Source of the DNA: JAMXLO01 sp037201625
Lineage (GTDB): Bacteria; Pseudomonadota; Alphaproteobacteria; Acetobacterales; Acetobacteraceae
Assembly: GCA_037201625.1 (NCBI GenBank)
Contig: JBBCGR010000003.1
Span: forward strand, 2,170,001-2,234,000
Direction of reading: 5' to 3'
Length of the DNA: 64,000 bases
In this document: piece by piece, positions 8,293 to 16,912 of the stretch
Position numbering within the stretch: position 1 is the stretch's first letter
Layout of the letters: every line of letters starts with the position of its first letter
Program-made: the position numbers and the translations under genes
Notes under the pieces: model-generated
The model's input: only the letters and a program-made list of their open reading frames with translations
What the model was told of the DNA's origin: nothing
Database searches by the model: none

Positions 8293-8814
8293 ATGGAGTG
8301 GGCCGAAGAGACAATCGTTCGCCTGCGATCGCTCTGGGATGAAGGACTGTCGACCGCCGAGATCGGGCGGCGGCTGGGAGTGTCAAAAAATGCGGTAGTC
8401 GGGAAGGCGCATCGGCTCGACCTGCCGGCACGCCCGTCACCGATCCGGCGTGACGGAAACGGGCCGGCCGCACCACGCCGATCTACGCCTCGCCGGCTCG
8501 CCGGCCCGACCCTGCCGCCGCTGTCCAGTGCCGCGCCGGCCGGGGCTCCTGCGCCAGGACCGGTGGTCGTGGTGGTGGCTGCGCCGGTCGCGGCACTGGT
8601 GCCGAAGCCGGTCGCCGTGTCGCCGCCCGCGCGGGTCATGCCGCCGCCACGACCGTACGGCCGGATCGTGACCTGCTGCTGGCCGCTCGGGGAGCCGGGA
8701 ACCCGCAGTTTCCGGTTCTGCGATGAGGCTTCGGATCCCGGCAAGCCGTACTGCGCCGAGCACGTGAAACTTGCCTATGTGAAGGTGCGCGACCGTCGGG
8801 AGGACGCGGCCTGA
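8293..8814 (+). CDS. gcrA: GcrA cell-cycle regulator
   Basis: Alphaproteobacterial transcription factor that works with sigma-70 at promoters carrying CcrM-methylated GANTC sites and drives S-phase genes. It has 173 residues. The N-terminal helix-turn-helix reads WAEETIVRLRSLWDEGLSTA then EIGRRLGVSKNAVVGKAHRL. A long Pro/Ala linker follows, then the RNA-polymerase-binding tail CCWPLGEPGTRSFRFCDE with PYCAEHVKLAY. I chose the ATG at 8293 (GGGGGGACCACGAG upstream), which gives the canonical MEWAEE start. A GANTC site (GATTC near 8152) lies in the upstream region, so self-control through methylation is possible. Confidence 0.95.
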   Translation: MEWAEETIVRLRSLWDEGLSTAEIGRRLGVSKNAVVGKAHRLDLPARPSPIRRDGNGPAAPRRSTPRRLAGPTLPPLSSAAPAGAPAPGPVVVVVAAPVAALVPKPVAVSPPARVMPPPRPYGRIVTCCWPLGEPGTRSFRFCDEASDPGKPYCAEHVKLAYVKVRDRREDAA

Positions 8815-8876
8815 CCCGAGCGCGATCGCTTCGAACGGCATGACGTCGAGCGTGCCTCGCGCGGCCAAGCAACGAG

Positions 8877-8980
8877 CCAGAGCATGTTCGATGCATCCTC
8901 CAGCAGCGGATATGCCCTGGAACGTTGTCTGAGAGCGTGATTCACCGCTGCGGCGATGCCGCCTGCGCGGATCACGCTCT
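8877..8980 (-). repeat. Two-module palindromic repeat, copy 2 (A+C type)
   Basis: On the minus strand, module A (AGAGCGTGATCCGCGCAGGC to GAATCACGCTCTCAGACAAC) is followed by module C (CCAGGGCATATCCG to CGAACATGCTCTGG). It ends 8 nt past the stop of the CHAP lipoprotein gene, so it would lie in that gene's 3' region. One GANTC site is present. Confidence 0.85.
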
Positions 8981-8988
8981 GGGCTGCG

Positions 8989-9531
8989 TCACTCGCTCGC
9001 CGCCAGCCGGACCGCTCGCGGCGTCGCCGCGGCGATCTGGTCGTGCGTCATTGGCCGGGCGGCGCGGATGAAGCCGTAGGCGGGATAGTCGGTGATGCCC
9101 ATCTGGCCGGACGGGGGCCACCAAAGGCGGATCAGCGACCAGTCGTTGTCCGGCGAGATGTCGATCACCGGCTGGTCGGCGGTCACCCGATGGTGCACCC
9201 AGTTCGCCTGGGTCACCAGGATCTGCCGCTCTCCGAGCACCTGCGAGACCACAGCCACATGCCCGCTCGGCAGGCGGCCGGAGCGGCGCAGCACCAGGAC
9301 GCTGCCCACGCTCGGCGCCTCGCCGCGGTCATAGCGTCCAGCGGCCTGGCCCCACCAGTCGGCCGCCGAACCGGACAGCCTGACGCCGCTGAGCGCGCGG
9401 GCGAACGGCGCGCATTCCACCGCGACCCTGCCGCCGACGTAATCACCCAGGTGCGCATCCCCTGACGGCCCGCGCGAGGCGCAGGCCGACAGCGCCAGCA
9501 AAAGCAGGGCAAGGAGGCTCCATCGGCGCAT
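8989..9531 (-). CDS. CHAP-domain lipoprotein (putative peptidoglycan amidase)
   Basis: The protein has 180 residues. A lipoprotein signal peptide ends in LLALSACASRG (lipobox LSAC, acylated Cys about residue 17). The CHAP domain follows, with the nucleophile Cys in VAVECAPFARALSG, the His in LPSGHVAVVSQVL and the Asn/Glu region TQANWVHHR. CHAP enzymes cut peptidoglycan amide bonds, so a periplasmic wall-remodelling role is likely. It is monocistronic and divergent from pdxH, and a palindromic repeat lies just past its stop. Confidence 0.8.
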   Translation of the reverse strand: MRRWSLLALLLLALSACASRGPSGDAHLGDYVGGRVAVECAPFARALSGVRLSGSAADWWGQAAGRYDRGEAPSVGSVLVLRRSGRLPSGHVAVVSQVLGERQILVTQANWVHHRVTADQPVIDISPDNDWSLIRLWWPPSGQMGITDYPAYGFIRAARPMTHDQIAAATPRAVRLAASE

Positions 9532-9729
9532 GCGCCCCTCACTGGATGCGACTTGCGGGGACTATATCAGAAAGTATGTCGAAACAACGCCACAACATCC
9601 TGAAAAGGCGGATAGTCGCCAGGACCGGTCACTGAAGGGCCGACGCGATGCGGAGATGGGGCCGCGTTATGGTTCTGGCGTGAACCGGGCGTTCCTTGCA
9701 GAGTGCAGCCGATCGCAAGGACACCACCG

Positions 9730-10329
9730 ATGCCCGACTCTGCCCCGCTCGTCACCGACCCGTTCGCCCGGTTCCACGACTGGATGAACGAAGCCTGGGC
9801 GCATGAGCCGGAGGATGCCAACGCGATGACCCTGGCCACCGCCACGCCGGATGGTGTGCCGTCCGCGCGGATCGTGCTGCTGAAGGGGACCGACCAGCGC
9901 GGGTTCGTGTTCTACACCAACAGGGAAAGCCGCAAGGGTGGCGAACTGGCGACCAATGCCCGCGCGGCGCTGCTGTTCCACTGGAAGCCGCTCGGCCGGC
10001 AGGTGCGCATCGAAGGACGCGTCGAACCGGTGACCGACGCCGAGGCTGATGCCTATTTCATCTCCCGGCCGAGAATCTCCCGGCTGGGCGCCTGGGCGTC
10101 GGACCAGTCGCGCGTGCTGCCCAACCGGGCGGAACTGGAGCGCCGCCTCGCGGTCCTCGAGGCGAGGTTCCCGGGCGACGACATTCCGCGGCCGCCCAAC
10201 TGGTCCGGCTTCCGCATCGTGCCCGAACGGTTCGAGTTCTGGCAGAACATGCCGTACCGGCTGCACGACCGCACCGTGTTCACCAGGGCGGCCGGCGGCG
10301 GCTGGACCAGCGGCAAGCTGTTCCCCTGA
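9730..10329 (+). CDS. pdxH: Pyridoxine/pyridoxamine 5'-phosphate oxidase
   Basis: FMN enzyme that oxidises pyridoxine- or pyridoxamine-5'-phosphate to pyridoxal phosphate. The protein has 199 residues from the ATG at 9730, which follows AAGGA at good distance; the in-frame GTG at 9703 is less likely. Visible family motifs are the substrate/FMN segments SARIVLLKG, FVFYTNRESRKGGEL, the SRLGAWASDQS loop and the C-terminal WQNMPYRLHDR region. It is followed 7 nt later by the fusion kinase gene, and the two may be co-transcribed. Confidence 0.95.
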   Translation: MPDSAPLVTDPFARFHDWMNEAWAHEPEDANAMTLATATPDGVPSARIVLLKGTDQRGFVFYTNRESRKGGELATNARAALLFHWKPLGRQVRIEGRVEPVTDAEADAYFISRPRISRLGAWASDQSRVLPNRAELERRLAVLEARFPGDDIPRPPNWSGFRIVPERFEFWQNMPYRLHDRTVFTRAAGGGWTSGKLFP

Positions 10330-10336
10330 GCCACCC

Positions 10337-11921
10337 ATGAGCGTTCCGCCGGACCAGGCGGAAGTCGCACGCTTTCTCGGCGCGCTGGCAAACTCGGCGC
10401 CGACCGAGACGCATATCTCGCTGGTGTTCATCGGCGCCGACACGGTGTGGAAGCTGAAGAAGGCGGTGCGTCTCGCCTTCCTCGACTTCACCGCAATGGA
10501 GGCGCGCCGGCGCTTCACGCTGCGCGAACTCGAACTGAACCGGGATGCGGCGCCCGGGATGTACCGCGACGTCGTGCCGGTCGTACGGCGCCAGGACGGG
10601 ACGCTGGGGTTCGGCGCGCCGGACACTGAGGGCGCGCCACAAGCCGCCGGTGCGCCAGACGCGGCGGGTGCGCCAGATGCTGCGGTTACGCCAGGCGCGG
10701 CGGGTGCGATCGACTGGGTGCTGCGCATGGCGCGGGTGCCGGCGGATGCGTTCCTGGACACGATCGCCGAGACGGGTGGGCTCACGCCGGACCTGCTCGA
10801 CGCGCTTGGCGACACGGTGGCGGCGTACCATGTCGCCCTGCCGCCATCGCAGCCGATGGGCGCCGCTCCCCGGGCCGCTGCCGCGATGCACGACGTCGCG
10901 GTCGGCAACGCACGTTCCGCACTCGATGCCGGTCTGCCGGCCGATGCGGTGCAGGCCTGGGAGACCGCAATCCTCGCCGCCCTGCAGGGCATCGGCCCCT
11001 GGCTGACCGGGCGGGAGCAGGCCGGTTTCGTCCGGCGTGGCCATGGCGACCTGCATCTCGGCAATCTTTGCCTGTGGCAGGGCCGGCCGGTGCCGTTCGA
11101 CGCGCCTCGAGTTCGACGAGGCCATGGCGACGATCGATCTCGGCTACGACCTTGCGTTCCTGCTGATGGATCTGGAGCAGCGCGTGTCGCGTGCCGCCGC
11201 GAACCGCGTGCTGAACCGCTACGTCGCGCGCACCGGCGACGCGGCGCTGACGCGCGGGCTACCCGCCTTCCTGTCGTTGCGTGCCATGGTCCGCGCCCAT
11301 GTCGAGGCGAAGCGCGGCAACCCGGAACCGGCAGCACGCTACCTCGCCGCCGCGGCCGGATACCTGAGGCCGACGCTGCCGGTGCTGGTCGCCGTCGGCG
11401 GGCTGCCGGGCACCGGCAAGTCCACCCTGGCGCGTGCGCTGGCCCCCATCCTCGGCAATGCACCGGGCGCGCTGGTGCTGCGCAGCGACGAGATCCGCAA
11501 ACGCCGCCACGGCGCGGCACCGGAACAGCGCCTGCCGCCCACCGCCTACAGCGAGGCCGCCAGCGACGCGGTGTTCGCCGAACTGGCGGTCCTGGCCGGT
11601 ATCGCCGCGTCCGCCGGCCACAGCGTGATCGCCGATGCGACGTTCATCGATCCACGGCATCGCGCATTGCTCGAAAACGCCGCCAATGCATCAGGGCTGC
11701 CGTTCCTCGGCTTGTGGCTCGAGGCGCCGATGCCGGTGCTGGAGGCACGGATCGCCGCGCGCCGTGGTGACGCCTCGGACGCGACCGTCGCGATCCTGCA
11801 CGCGGCGAGCAAGAGCGGCGCGCAGGCCGGCACCTGGACCTCGCTCGACGCGACCGATGCCGCAACCGCCCTGCACCAGGCGCGTGCCGCCGTGCCGGCC
11901 GATCGTCTCCACGACGACTGA
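10337..11921 (+). pseudogene. Aminoglycoside-phosphotransferase/AAA-kinase fusion, one frameshift
   Basis: About 528 codons. The first half is an aminoglycoside-phosphotransferase-like kinase lobe: LVFIGADTVWKLKKAVRLAF, then the catalytic loop RRGHGDLHLGNLCLWQG and the DFG-equivalent EFDEAMATIDLGYDLAF. The second half is a P-loop kinase of the AAA_33/zeta type (Walker A VGGLPGTGKSTLARAL, then VIADATFIDPRHR). The frames join if one C is removed from the CC at 11105-11106, inside the phosphotransferase active region. A low-complexity insert of GAP/DAAG units sits at about 10617-10710. Two-domain proteins of this kind are known as uncharacterised kinases. Either it is a real pseudogene or the extra C is a read error. 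Confidence 0.75.
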
Positions 11922-11979
11922 CACCGCGCTGCCGGGCCATGTTCGCCGCCGAAGAGACCCCGAACTGATCCGGTCTTTG

Positions 11980-12018
11980 ACTTGCCGCGTGATTCACGCG
12001 CGACGTCGGTGCACTCTA
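11980..12018 (-). repeat. Degenerate relic of the palindromic repeat family
   Basis: On the minus strand the segment TAGAGTGCACCGACG then CGTGAATCACGCGGCAAG matches the start and centre of the A-type module found at 29714 and 51029, but it is shortened and lacks the second module. The GANTC site is kept. Confidence 0.5.
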
Positions 12019-12050
12019 GGCGGTCACGATCTGGAGAGGACCGACGATCC

Positions 12051-12596
12051 ATGGGGACCCTGCTGGCCTTCGCGCCATTCATCGTATTCGCGCTGTTCGA
12101 CCGGCTGGTCGACGCCACCATCGGACTGATCGCCGGCGCGGCGGTCTCGGCGGCACTGCTGGTGCGCGACTGGGTCACGCCCGGACGTTCGCCGAAGATC
12201 CTCGAGATCGGCAGCTTCATCCTGTTCGGTGGCCTCGCGCTGTACGCAAGTTTCGGCGACCCCACCTGGTCGATCGTCGGCGTGCGGCTGTGGGTGGATT
12301 CCGGCCTGCTGCTGATCGTATTGGCCTCGCTGGCGGTCCGCCGCCCCTTCACCCTGCAATATGCCCGCGAGCAGGTCAGCCCGGATCTCTGGAACAGCCC
12401 CGAGTTCGTCCGCACCAACGACGTGATCACCGCGGTTTGGGCGCTCGCCTTCGCGGTGCTGGTGATCGCCGACCTGGTGCTGCTCTATGTGCCGGAAGTG
12501 CCGACGCGCGTCGGCATCATTGTCACGATCCTCGCCATCGTCGGGGCCATCAAGTTCACCGGCTGGTATCCGGAACGGGCCCGTTCGTCAGGCTGA
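12051..12596 (+). CDS. Integral membrane protein, YciB/IspZ-like topology
   Basis: The protein has 181 residues with five or six hydrophobic helices (for example LLAFAPFIVFALFDRLVDA, IGLIAGAAVSAALLVRDW, FILFGGLALYASFGD, VIADLVLLYVP). The opening PFIVFALFDRL, the mid WVTP loop and the ILFGGL segment recall intracellular septation protein A (YciB), but similarity by eye is weak. I therefore do not assign a function. Start ATG 12051 has GGAGAGGACC upstream. Its 3' end overlaps the convergent MFS gene by 9 nt. The reading frame is intact, unlike its neighbours. Confidence 0.65.
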   Translation: MGTLLAFAPFIVFALFDRLVDATIGLIAGAAVSAALLVRDWVTPGRSPKILEIGSFILFGGLALYASFGDPTWSIVGVRLWVDSGLLLIVLASLAVRRPFTLQYAREQVSPDLWNSPEFVRTNDVITAVWALAFAVLVIADLVLLYVPEVPTRVGIIVTILAIVGAIKFTGWYPERARSSG

Positions 12597-13788
12597 TCGC
12601 TCGCCTGTCTCCGGCATCGCCCACCACATCACCAGGGTCGCCAGCCCGCCCACCAGGGCCAGCGCCAGGAAGGCCGGCCGCACGCCGGCCACATCCGCGA
12701 TCCAGCCGCCAAGGGTGGTGCTGAGCGCTGCCCCCAGGCTGACCGCCAGCCCGAGCGTGCCCATGCACAGGTTGAAACGCCCGGTCCCGCGAGTGATGTC
12801 GGCGGCGAGCAGCGGCAGCATGACGCCGAACACGGCGGCGCTGATGCCGCTCAGCGCCTGGGCGCCGATCGGCAGCCAGGGGCCCGGCAGCACGGCCAGC
12901 AGCAGTCCCCGCAGCGGCAGCGCCGCCCACCCGATCAGCAGCACCGGCCGCCGGCCGAACCGGGCCGCGCTACGCCCGACGGTGGGCGAGCATATCGCCA
13001 CGACGATCTGCGGTGCCACGATGCAGGCGGCGATGATCAGGTTGGCGACGTCGCCGGCGCGCATCGTGATGGCGGACCCCACCAGCGGCAGCATGGCCGC
13101 GTTCGACAGGTGGAACAGCACCACGCAGACGGCGAAGATCAGCAGGCGCCGGTCGGTGAACAGCCGCCCCCAGGCCGGCAAAATCGAATCGCGGCCGGTT
13201 ACCGGGTGGCGGCGCTGGCTGGTCGTTGCCGAGCGCCAGCAGCGACAGCAGGGCCGGCACACAGAGCACCGCGGTCAGCAGGAACACGGCCTGGCTGGAC
13301 AGCCAGGCGCCCGTCGCGCCCATCACCGCCGCGGCCAGCCCGTTCCCCACCGAGGCATAGCGCGCATTCCGCCCCAGCCGTTCGCCCAGCGCGGCGTGGC
13401 CGGCAAGCTGCAGGCTGATGGCGGCGATCGCGGGCGTCAGGACGCAGCTTGCCACTGCGTGCAGCATCTGTGCGACCATCACCGGCAGCGGCGTGGGCAG
13501 GAAGGCCAGCAGCAGCGCCGCGGTCGCTACCGCCAGCAGCGCGCCGCTCACGGCAGTGCGCTTGTTGTGCACCGCGTCCACCAGCGCCCCGGCCGGAAGC
13601 TGGCTGATAAGGGCCACCGCGGTGCCCAGGCTCAGCGCGAAGCCGATCTCGACCTGGGTCCATTTCTGCGTCGTCAGGTAGACGGCAACGAACGGCCCGA
13701 ACCCGGTCTGCACATCGGCGATGAAGAAGTTGAGCAGGTCGAGAGCACGCGGGCCGCGTGCGGGAAGGGTTCCGTCGCGTGGCACCAT
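12588..13788 (-). pseudogene. Major facilitator superfamily transporter, one frameshift
   Basis: Two overlapping pieces make one MFS carrier of about 400 residues. The N-terminal half (from MVPRDGTLPARG) has six helices with LLNFFIADVQTGFGPFVAVY and the loop GALVDAVHNKRT. The C-terminal half resumes at RLFTDRRLLIFAVCVVLFHL. The frame is restored by removing one G from the G5 run (plus-strand CCCCC 13167-13171). The substrate is not predictable. Its start is immediately after the stop of the PRC-barrel gene (TGA-ATG). No internal stop codons occur in the correct frames, so a sequencing error is as likely as real loss. Confidence 0.75.
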
Positions 13789-14187
13789 TCATTGACGCGG
13801 GATCGCGGCCGGCGCCACGACGACAGGCGCCGGTTTCGCGACGTCCCGGTATTCCGGCGCCGCCTTGATCTGCTCCTGGGTGAGGTCGAGCGTGATCGCG
13901 CGCTTCGCATCGGCCGGCGCGAAATGCAGCGCGCTCCATTGCACCGCGATCTTGCGGCTGCCGACGCCCATGAACCCACCGAAATCGATCACGCCGGCCT
14001 GCGGGACGCCGTCCTCGCCGACCAGCACATCGACCAGCCGGCCGATGTCCTTGCCGTCCGGGTCGGCGACGGGATGGCCGAGAATGGCGAGCGCCTGATC
14101 CGGCGGGACGTGCTGCACCTCGCCGGGCGGCGAGGCGGCCGCCGTCAGCAACAAGGCAAACAGCACTCCGCAGCGCCGATGGGGCAT
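13789..14187 (-). CDS. PRC-barrel domain protein, probably exported
   Basis: The protein has 132 residues. A short signal-like N-terminus (RCGVLFALLLTAAASPPGE) is followed by one PRC barrel (LGHPVADPDGKDIGRLVDVL, VIDFGGFMGVGSRKIAVQW) and a Pro/Val-rich tail. PRC barrels bind RNA or photosystem partners in some proteins, but exported ones in Acetobacteraceae and rhizobia are uncharacterised. It abuts the MFS gene with no gap, suggesting coupled translation. The frame is intact between two broken neighbours. Confidence 0.75.
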   Translation of the reverse strand: MPHRRCGVLFALLLTAAASPPGEVQHVPPDQALAILGHPVADPDGKDIGRLVDVLVGEDGVPQAGVIDFGGFMGVGSRKIAVQWSALHFAPADAKRAITLDLTQEQIKAAPEYRDVAKPAPVVVAPAAIPRQ

Positions 14188-14219
14188 CGTCCACTAAGGC
14201 GGCACCAGCGGCAGTCCTG

Positions 14220-15163
14220 TCAAGCGTCGGCGCGGGCGTTCCGCTTCAAGTTCCCTTGCGGCTGGCGATGGGCTGCGGCGCGGATCGACGCGAGCGCGAT
14301 GCCGCCGCCGATCAGGCCGATGCCGACCGCGTGGTACAAATAGAACGTCTCGCCCAGGAACAGCACCGCCAGGATGCTGCCGAACACCGGCATCAGGTGC
14401 CAGGACTGGCCGGCGCGCGCCGCTCCCACCAGTTCGATGCCGCGGTTGAAGAACAGGTAGGCGACGAAGGACGGGAACACCGCCATGTAGGCCATCGACA
14501 GGAAGGCCGGCACGCCGCCGTGGATGCAGGCCGCCCTCCGCCACCTCCCACAGGTAGAACGGCAGGATCATCAGCGAGCCGATGCCCATGGTGGCCACCA
14601 GGAAACTGAGCGGGATGGGCGGGCGGGACGGCGGCGGAACATCGCCGCATAGATGCCGTAGATCACCATGGCGACCAGGATCCAGATGTCGCCGTCGTTG
14701 ACCTGCAGATGCAGCAGCATGTCGAGCGAGCCATGGCCGGCGATCGTCGCGACGCCGATCAGCGACAGCGCGACGCCGGCCGATTGCCATGCCGACGGCC
14801 GGTCGCCGAACAGGGCGAAGGCCCAGACGATGATGATGAGCGGGCCGGCCGATTGCAGCAGCAGCACGTTGAGCGCGGTGGTGCTGGTGAGGCCAATATA
14901 GGACATCGTGTTGTAGCTCGCGATGCCGGTGGCCGAGAGCAGCAGCAGCATGGGCCAGTGGCGGCGCAGCACCGGCAGGTCCTGCTTCAGGTACGGCCAG
15001 GCGAAGCCGATCGCGACCAGGAAGGCGCCCGTCCAGCGCCAGTAGGCGAGCGCGATCGGCGGCACCATGCCCACCACCCCCCGCGGCCGAGGACGATGTT
15101 ACACGACCAAAACAGGTTGGCCAGGATCAGCAGCGGCCAGGCGGAATTCCAGAAACGGCGCAT
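14220..15163 (-). pseudogene. EamA/DMT-family permease, three frameshifts
   Basis: About 310 codons, from MRRFWNSAWPLLILANLFW to the C-terminal LKRNARADA. It has ten helices in two EamA repeats (YIGLTSTTALNVLLLQSAGP; FFNRGIELVGAARAGQSWHL). Frames break in a C6 run at 15077-15082, in the GGGCGGGCGGG stretch at 14617-14628, and near 14529-14535. Between these points coding quality is high and no stop codons occur. DMT permeases export amino acids or metabolites; the substrate is unknown. The pattern of slips in G/C runs favours sequence error, but genuine decay is not excluded. Confidence 0.7.
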
Positions 15164-15195
15164 GCGGGCTTCGACCGGGTTCCCAACTCTCGTTT

Positions 15196-15261
15196 CGTCA
15201 TCCCCGCGCGAGCGGAGACCCAGAGTGGCGGGACTGGTTTCCCGTCTGCGCGGGAAAGCCG
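15196..15261. repeat. Inverted-repeat element of the GTCATCCCCGCG family
   Basis: CGTCATCCCCGCGCGAGCGG at the left and CCCGTCTGCGCGGGAAAGCC at the right form an imperfect palindrome of about 66 bp between the GGT stop and the EamA start. A half-copy of the same family (TGGGTTCCCGCCTGCACGGG...) is at 46421-46447. Such intergenic repeats are widespread in proteobacteria. Confidence 0.65.
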
Positions 15262-15276
15262 GATGGCGCGCCCCTC

Positions 15277-16900
15277 TTAATAGGCTCCGGCCCAGCCGTC
15301 ACGCCGCGGGTCCGAGCCTGCCATCCGCACGCCGTTCTCGGCGATGCGGATCGCCTGCACGCTGCACGGCCCTTCCAGCGGCCCGACGCGGTTGAGCCGG
15401 TGGCCGAGACGCTCCAGCCCGGTGAGCACATCGGCGCCGAAGCCGGGCTCGATGGTCAGCCGGCCGTCGCCCTCGTGCGGCCAGTTGGCGCCCTGGCCCC
15501 TGCTGGCTGGAGGTCCAGCGCGGTGCCTCGAGCGCGGTCTGCGGATCGGCGCCCAGGTCCATCATCGACGTCAGCACCTGGAGATTCACCTGCACCTGGT
15601 TGTCGGCGCCGGGCGTGCCCTCCACCGCCCACAGCGCACCGTCCTTGAACACCATCGGCGCATTCATCGTGTGGCGCACCCGCTTGCCCGGCGCCAGGCG
15701 GTTGGCGTGGCCAGGCGCGAGGTGCCAGTAGGCCATGCGGTTGTTCAGCAGCACGCCGGTATCGCCCGCGGTCACGCCCGAGCCGAAGCCCGAGTTCAGG
15801 CTCTGGATGCCGGAGACTGCGTTGCCCTCACCGTCGACCACGCAGAAATACGTTGTGTCGCCGACCGCCGCCTCGGGCTCCGCCAGGGTCAGGTCGGCCC
15901 GCGCGCGTCCGGTCGATCGAGGCGGCGCATTCATCGGCATAGGCGTCGGACAGCAGGCGCTCGAGCGGCACCTCGCCGAACCGCGGATCGGTGCCGAAGC
16001 GCTCGCGATCCTGGAAGGCGCGCTTCTTCGCCTCCACCAGCACGTGGATGCGCTGCACCGGGTCGAGTTCCGCGAGCTCGAAACGTTCGGCGATCTTCAG
16101 CATCTGCAGCATGGTGAAGCCGGTGGAGTTCGGCGGCGTCTGCGTCACCCGGAAACCGCGATAGGCGATGCCGATCGGCTCCTGCACCTGCGGGTGGCAC
16201 GCCTCCAGGTCGCGTTCGTCCACCAGCACGCCGGCCTCGTGCATGCCCGCCGCGAGGCGCTGTGCCAGGCGGCCGCGATAGAACGTCTCGGCGCCGTCCT
16301 GCGCGATCTCCTCCAGCGTGCGGGCCAGGTCCGGCTGGCGGACCAGGCCAGCGAGCGGCGGCACGCCGATGTCGAGGTTGCTCAGGAAGACCGCGCGCGA
16401 GCGGACATCGGCGGCGAGGATCGCGCGCCACGTCGCCGGCGAAGTGCCGGTAGTGCGGGGTCACCGCGAAGCCGTCGCGCGCGTGGGCGATCGCCGGCGC
16501 GCAAAGCTGCCGCCAGGGCAGCCGGCCGTGGGCGCGTGCATGGCGCCGACGCCGGCGAGCAGGCCGGGCGTGGAGACGCTGAGCGGCCCGCGCACCGCGA
16601 TGCCGGCGGCGCGGAAGCGTTCCGGCGTCGCGGCGAGCGGTGCCGCGCCGGTCGCGTTGTAGCAGCGCGCGGGTCGCATCGGCCGCGGTATAGACCTGGT
16701 AGAACCCGTCGCCGCCGAGCCCCGACATGCCCCGGCTCCACCACGCTGAGCGCGAGCGAGACCGCCGCCGCGGCGTCCACAGCATTGCCGCCGGCGCGCA
16801 GCGTGTCGAGCCCGGCCTGGGTGGCCAGCGGCTGGTTGGCGCCGACCGCGCCGTTGCGGCCCATGATCAGAACGCGATAGGTGCGGCTGGGGAGGTACAT
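15277..16900 (-). pseudogene. Gamma-glutamyltransferase family protein, six frameshifts
   Basis: Joined frames give about 540 residues from MYLPSRTYRVLIMGRNGAVG to the end DPRRDGWAGAY. Family features are GGNAVDAAAAVSLALSVVEP, GMSGLGGDGF, and the autoprocessing/nucleophile Thr region VGDTTYFCVVDGEGNAVS with IQSLNSGFGSGV. These enzymes cleave or transfer gamma-glutamyl groups from glutathione. Shifts lie at about 16730 (GGGG), 16665, 16535, 16430, 15899 (CCC) and 15497. The pieces between keep the correct family sequence without stops. GTG/TTG starts upstream of 16900 are less likely. Confidence 0.75.
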
Positions 16901-16912
16901 CGGCGGTTCCAA

